Positions 59,816 to 64,000 of a DNA stretch of 64,000 bases are shown in pieces. This DNA comes from Chlorokybus atmophyticus (lineage: Eukaryota; Streptophyta; Chlorokybophyceae; Chlorokybales; Chlorokybaceae). The position numbers were made by a program, and so were the translations under genes. The notes beneath the pieces were generated by a model. It worked only from the letters and a program-made list of their open reading frames with translations. It was not told the origin of the DNA and did no database searches. Position 1 is the first letter of the stretch. Each line of letters starts with the position of its first letter. The DNA is taken from assembly GCA_009103225.1 (NCBI GenBank), contig RHPI01003169.1:162899-226898 (forward strand). The letters are read 5' to 3'.

Positions 59816-60528
59816 GGAGATGGCCAGCGTGCGGGAGAGGGCCAGCGTGCGGGGCCGTTGCAGCACCATTATGGGATGACCAAGGTACGGCTTGGTACCA
59901 GACAGGTACCATAGTCGGCTGCTGGTACTGCTACTGTTGCTGCTGCCACTTCTCCCCCGATTGCACTGGCTGCACGTACTCTTGATACTCCGGCGGTTGC
60001 GCCCAATGATTGTCCATCCAGATACGGCGGTAAAGGCGGCCGCCTGTCCCCAACGAGATTAAAGACACACTACACCCTTCCCACCACCAACCTCTTCGTC
60101 TCCGCCACCGGCACTAAGGCCCCCTCAAATACTTCTTGCCACGTGCCGTCTCTCGCGAGGACGGCGAGGTTGCAGCGTCTCTCGGTGCCCGGTCCGTTCG
60201 GCGACTGCAGCTGCAGTCGCCAAACGGACCGGGCAGCGGGAGACCGTACCTCCAGGCCACAGTCCTCCGCCCCTATCACGAGGCTTGTCACTGCCGGTCG
60301 TCCCCACTCTAACGCCCCCGCCCTACCCAGCCGCCTATCAACTAGGCGGCTTGCGAACACCTGTACGTCATAGACGTCTAGCTCCCAGGCTAGCGGAGCC
60401 CGGTCCCCCTCCTGCCGCCTATCCCACAATTGGCACACGTCGCCTGTGAGTAGCTGCTGGGCAAGCAGCGGCTCGCCGGCCACCTCACCCCAATGGCGCC
60501 AGTACCTATCTTCCCCCAACCATGCCAT
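59816..60528 (-). pseudogene. DIRS gag-like ORF, N-terminal part
   Basis: ATG at 60528 (MAWLGEDRYWRHWGEVAGEP) opens 152 codons to 60070. The text includes LDVYDVQVFASRLVDRRLG and a segment coded by a 48-base palindrome. Below 60070 the frame is broken, then a repeat-rich end meets the Copia LTR. The start codon overlaps the inner edge of terminal repeat A1. Function unknown; position as in ORF1 of DIRS-like elements. Confidence 0.5.
60187..60234. repeat. 48-base near-perfect palindrome
   Basis: Arms GCCCGGTCCGTT(C/T)GGC and onward, 24 bases each with one mismatch and no spacer, centred on GCAG/CTGC. Lies inside the DIRS gag-like frame. Confidence 0.9.
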
Positions 60529-60769
60529 ACGACACTGTTCACACGTCGGTGCTTGCCGCCGCCTCCGCCGATAGCCTTAGCAACAGGCACATGGGAGGCG
60601 GGGCCATACGGCGGTTGTGGTCAACGTGTGCGCACAACGAGCTTGTGCGCACAAGGTGCTCAGCGATGGCTTGCGCACAAGGGGTGCGATACGGCAGATA
60701 AGTCCTCTACGGCATTAAATGTATGCCCAGAGCCAGCCAATTGCATAGCAACTCTGTATGAAAGAACAC
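60527..60769. repeat. DIRS terminal repeat A1
   Basis: 243 bases matching 44253-44495; its outer end touches the resumed Gypsy RT. Confidence 0.9.
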
Positions 60770-60860
60770 TTCAGACGTTTATGAACAAGGTTGTTGCTGA
60801 CTTGCTGGGTAAGAGACTCCTCGTGTACCTCGACGACATTCTCACAGGGCTTTTTACGCG
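60770..60860 (+). pseudogene. Gypsy reverse transcriptase, continuation
   Basis: Reads QTFMNKVVADLLGKRLLVYL then DDILT, i.e. the palm with the YLDD catalytic pair. It continues the RT cut at 43885 and is itself truncated within 20 codons. Confidence 0.85.
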
Positions 60861-61018
60861 CAAACCAATCGTACGCGGCCCGCAGACAACGTCTGGTACG
60901 TTCTAGCTTACCAGAGCCGCGACTGGTCGGGCGTTGCCGTCTGGCTCCGGGGCCGGACGGCATGGTCTGAACGATAGGACCAAGGCTGGTCGCATGCCCC
61001 GCGGTCTGCGAACCATTA
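60861..61018. other. Spacer before first MITE
   Basis: GC-rich, with repeated ACTGGTC/GGACC words; no gene. Confidence 0.4.
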
Positions 61019-61448
61019 CAGTATAGTCTAACCTCGATAAATGCATACCATTGGGAACGGGCTTATGTATGCACTTATCGCGTTTATGCATCCTCGTTAA
61101 ATACATAACTTATGCACCCGCTTGAAGTGCATATATTATGCACTTATGCTTGGCATAAATGCATAACCCATGCACTTATTGAGTAAACCTCATCCTGAGT
61201 TACGTTATAACGTGTACGACCGTAACTATGATACACTGTAATCATAATTTGACTGTAACTTAAGTGTAATTCACCTTGATAAGTGCATAGACACACCAAA
61301 GGTTGAGCATCTCAAGGTATGCACTTATCGATAAATGCATATGCTCTTAACGCACAGGTCTTCCCGCTGAAGACGTCGGTGATGGCCGAATTTATGCACT
61401 AAACGCGGATATGCACTAATCGAATATGCACTTATCGAGGTTAGACTG
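61019..61448 (+). mobile_element. pogo-type MITE, copy 1
   Basis: 430 bases flanked by TA (61017-61018, 61449-61450) with terminal inverted repeats CAGT..CTAACCTCGATAA and TTATCGAGGTTAGACTG. The CAGT...ACTG ends, CTCGATAA motif and TA duplication fit the pogo branch of Tc1/mariner. The interior is rich in TGCACTTAT words. Confidence 0.75.
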
Positions 61449-61623
61449 TAGTACAGTGTAAAGCACTGGTGCAGCGGTTCAATTGAACAGACAAGGGCAC
61501 AGTGTAGTCCAGGGCTACAGTGTAGTCGCGTGCCCCGCCTGTGAACCAGGGGCAGCACTGGTACAGCACAGGATCCGTACGGTAGAAGTAGGGCTGATCG
61601 CGGCCTGCCAACCAGAGCAGCTA

Positions 61624-62048
61624 CAGTCTAACCTCGATAAGTGCATATTCGATTAGTGCATATCCGCGTTTAGTGCATAAATTCGGCCATCACCGACGTC
61701 TTCAGGGGGAAGACCTGTGCATTAAGAGCATATGCATTTATCAATAAGTGCATGCCTTGAGATGCCCAACCTTTAGGGTGTCTATGCACTTATTAAGGTG
61801 AATAACGCTTAAGTTACAGACAAATTATGATTACAGTGTATTATGGTTACGGTCATACACGTTATAACGTAACTCAAGATTAGGTTTACTCAATAAGTGC
61901 ATAGGTTATGCATTTATGCGAAGCATAAGTGCATAATATATGCACTTAAAGCGGGTGCATAATTTATGTACTTAACGAGGATGCATAAACGCGATAAGTG
62001 CATACATAAGCCCGTTCCCGATGGTATGCACTTATCGAGGTTAGACTG
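61624..62048 (-). mobile_element. pogo-type MITE, copy 2 (inverted)
   Basis: 425 bases, reverse-complementary to copy 1 over its whole length, flanked by TA on both sides. The two copies are 175 bases apart and form a large potential cruciform. Confidence 0.75.
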
Positions 62049-62050
62049 TA

Positions 62051-63558
62051 GATGCATGGCTTGCGCACCATGCATGGTACGGTAATCGAGAACTGCGGTC
62101 TGCTCACTACCGCTGACTCAGCGGAAGGGATCGATCGTACGTCAGCAGAACGCGCAAGCAGCGGCATGCTGTAATTATCCGCGCTTGCTGGAGTGTCAAT
62201 GTCAACCTACTGAGCTGTAGTGGTGCTGCGGCCCAAGCTTGCGGCGGCGGCGACGGCGGCGGGGTGCGCGGGTAATGGGTGGTAAGCAGTGGGTTTGTTG
62301 AAGGTTGCTTCACTCTTGATCGGTGAAGCATTCATGTACAGTAGCTGTATGCATTGCTGCTGTAGTCTTGATGCAAGCACGCAGAGTTACAGCGGCTGCT
62401 ACTCAGCCAGCCTGCTGCTGCCGCAGCTGTTATTGTTGCTGCCGCAGCTGTTATTAGCTTCTTGATGCTAAGGTTGTGATGAATATACCCCTTCGCTTAA
62501 GCCCTGCCGACAGCAATTGTTGATGCTGCCGTTGTAAGTGCTGCTCTTCTGGTGCTTATGCATGCGAGGGTGTTGCCACTGCATGTGTTTGCGTTTTGCC
62601 AACAGCTGGCTGATTAGCTTGTATGTGCACCACTTATTGTGACAGATAAGCGTGCCTCTCGTCTTGTACAGTCAGAGCAAGTTGGCAGCTGCTAGCTGCT
62701 AGCTTGGTCACGAATGAACAGAAAAAGTGCAATTGCGCATGTTGACTGCTGTGCAGAAGCTGCTTGCGTTGTGCCCGAAGCTGTGCATTAGCTAGCGATC
62801 AGCTTCGTCAGATGAATTTGCTTGCATGGTTGGTGTAGCCCAACCTGAAAGTCATGCAGGCGGATGCTCAAGTGAAGTGCTGCCAACCAGAAAGTTGGTA
62901 GAGGAGGCATGGATGGTCACCAGGCACGGTGCCTTTCACCGAGCAGCTGGCATGCAACGCCTGCTTGAAGGTGCCGTGAGCCTGTGTGTGTGTATGTATC
63001 TTTTATAAAAGACACCTACACAATGCTTTGTGCGTGTGCATGCTTGCAGGTGCCGCGCCTGCAAGCATGCACGCATACACGCGCATTCACGCATCCTCGT
63101 GCACGGTGCGCGTGCATACATGTGTATGCATGTTCGAGCTTGCGTGTGTGGCTCTTGGCGGCCTCGCATGTACCTGTTTAAGAATTCTCATCTGTCCGAG
63201 ACATTGCCGGCCGCAGAGTGATTGCCTAGGACGCTGCGCAAGGCTAGTCGCGCGCCGGTGATCTAATAGTGCTCCAGGCCATCACCGGGAGTCACCCCCA
63301 CCAGGTGCAGGTGACTAGCGGGGGGAGCCCGACGCTGCTGCTGTTAAGAGGGCGCAAGACTGCCAGTGGGGGCTGCTACAACGAGGTCCACCAGCTGAAT
63401 AACAGGTGAGCGGAGGGGGAAGGGGAGATAAGTGCGCGCATGCGCGTGCAAGCATGCACTCTTGCTCTACCTTATACTCTCTTATGGGCTGTTTTGCAGA
63501 CACGCATGCACGTACGCACTTATACATTTGTTAGAAACGGCTCAGATCGACAGAAGTT
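62051..63558. other. Unannotated stretch
   Basis: No gene supported. A short inverted repeat (TGCATGCTTGCAGG / CCTGCAAGCATGCA, 63038-63073) and CGTGTGCA-rich text are present. Confidence 0.4.
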
Positions 63559-63640
63559 GTCTCATAGGCGGCACCGTGCCGCTTATGAGACAGTTGCTGC
63601 AGGCTGGCTCATAGGCCGCACAGTGCGGCCTATGAGCCAG
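63559..63640. repeat. Two adjacent strong hairpins
   Basis: 63559-63591: 16-base arms (GTCTCATAGGCGGCAC) with a one-base loop and one mismatch. 63604-63640: 18-base perfect arms (CTGGCTCATAGGCCGCAC) with a one-base loop. The two are related in sequence. Confidence 0.9.
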
Positions 63641-63673
63641 TTCTGCGTGTACACTAAGCACGGGAACAAGTGT

Positions 63674-63675
<2 letters not shown>

Positions 63676-63726
<51 letters not shown>

Positions 63727-63727
63727 N
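63676..63727. repeat. Poly-C run ending in N
   Basis: 51 C then one N; same kind of run as at 5039 and 35513. Confidence 0.95.
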
Positions 63728-63925
63728 AAGCATGCGCGCATGTTCATGTGAACGTGTGCACGTGCATGCGCTCACACGCAAGCATGCGGACTGCCCCAAC
63801 ACTGGCAACTTGAACTAGCAACCCGCAGTTTAAAAGCGGGAGTGAGTTTGTGGTGCGCGGCTTTGCCTATGCTACCTACACCACCCAGTCCCAGCTGCTC
63901 GGCTCTCCACCATCTTCAAGGTGCG

Positions 63926-63926
<1 letters not shown>

Positions 63927-64000
<74 letters not shown>
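63927..64000. repeat. (TG)n microsatellite to window end
   Basis: Uninterrupted TG dinucleotides reaching the last base. Confidence 0.95.

Larger units (their letters stand above)
43886..60769 (-). mobile_element. DIRS/Kangaroo-like tyrosine-recombinase retrotransposon
   Basis: A retroelement that uses a tyrosine recombinase instead of an integrase. On the minus strand it runs repeat A1 (60769-60527), gag-like ORF (from 60528), RT/RNase H (48173-46146), then repeats B1 (about 44639-44500), A2 (44495-44253), B2 (44042-43921). Its recombinase gene is on the plus strand, as described for Kangaroo of Volvox. A1...B1-A2-B2 is the split direct repeat layout of that group. Removing it restores Gypsy RT around 43885/60770. 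A Copia element (50027-59815) is inserted within its gag; without that the element is about 7.1 kb. Confidence 0.8.

Noticed and set aside
61019-62048. Single large palindromic element
   Set aside because: Each half has its own terminal inverted repeats and TA duplication, so these are two insertions.

Overview
The window looks like nuclear DNA of a eukaryote, most likely a green alga (chlorophyte or streptophyte), with about 50% GC. Host genes carry many short GT-AG introns, and most of the rest is layered, decayed transposons. Lineage clues are a plant-type hybrid histidine kinase with 20 exons, a proteasome alpha subunit exon, and a DIRS/Kangaroo-type retroelement of the kind known from Volvox. 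I cannot name the species. Several gaps and very long homopolymer C/G runs (1044-1561, 5039-5489, 11889-12009, 35513-35700, 63676-63727) look like assembly problems.

Host genes are few. The last exon of a 20S proteasome alpha-4 type subunit is at 172-420 (+). A complete hybrid sensor histidine kinase is at 27518-32385 (-): two membrane spans around a Cache-like sensor, HisKA/HATPase, a degenerate receiver and an intact receiver. Its 20 exons join in one frame into 1088 residues. A three-exon gene end of unknown function at 56477-56909 (+) sits inside nested transposons.

The left 26 kb holds three decayed copies of one Ty3/Gypsy family (here GD1 at 1836-12890 +, GD2 at about 13800-18050 -, GD3 at 20815-26174 -). 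The combined gene order is LTR, gag with two zinc knuckles, a second gag-like ORF, aspartic protease, a C5-cytosine DNA methyltransferase, reverse transcriptase, RNase H, integrase, and in GD1 a C-terminal PHD finger. A methyltransferase (chromatin writer) and a PHD finger (chromatin reader) in one LTR retrotransposon is the most unusual thing in the window. All copies are broken by stops, frameshifts, deletions or inserted LTRs.

Between and beside them lie a Copia 5' end (LTR, primer site, gag; 19345-20814), a pogo-like transposase N-terminus (18842-19342), AT-rich and tandem repeats (35-36.3 kb) and a tRNA-derived SINE-like segment (36.8-37.3 kb).

From 40 to 61 kb the elements are nested four deep. 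A Gypsy element (LTR from 40051, gag 41512, protease, RT) is cut inside RT at about 43885 and resumes at 60770. The insert is a DIRS/Kangaroo-like tyrosine-recombinase retrotransposon with split direct repeats, RT/RNase H on the minus strand and an intron-containing recombinase on the plus strand. That element is itself split by a Copia element (LTRs 50027-50453 and 59392-59815), whose integrase is split by a CACTA/Plavaka-like transposon (about 52612-57460). The first Gypsy LTR also contains an inverted solo LTR of its own family with a perfect 5-bp target duplication. The right end carries two inverted pogo-type MITEs (61019-61448, 61624-62048), strong hairpins and a TG microsatellite.
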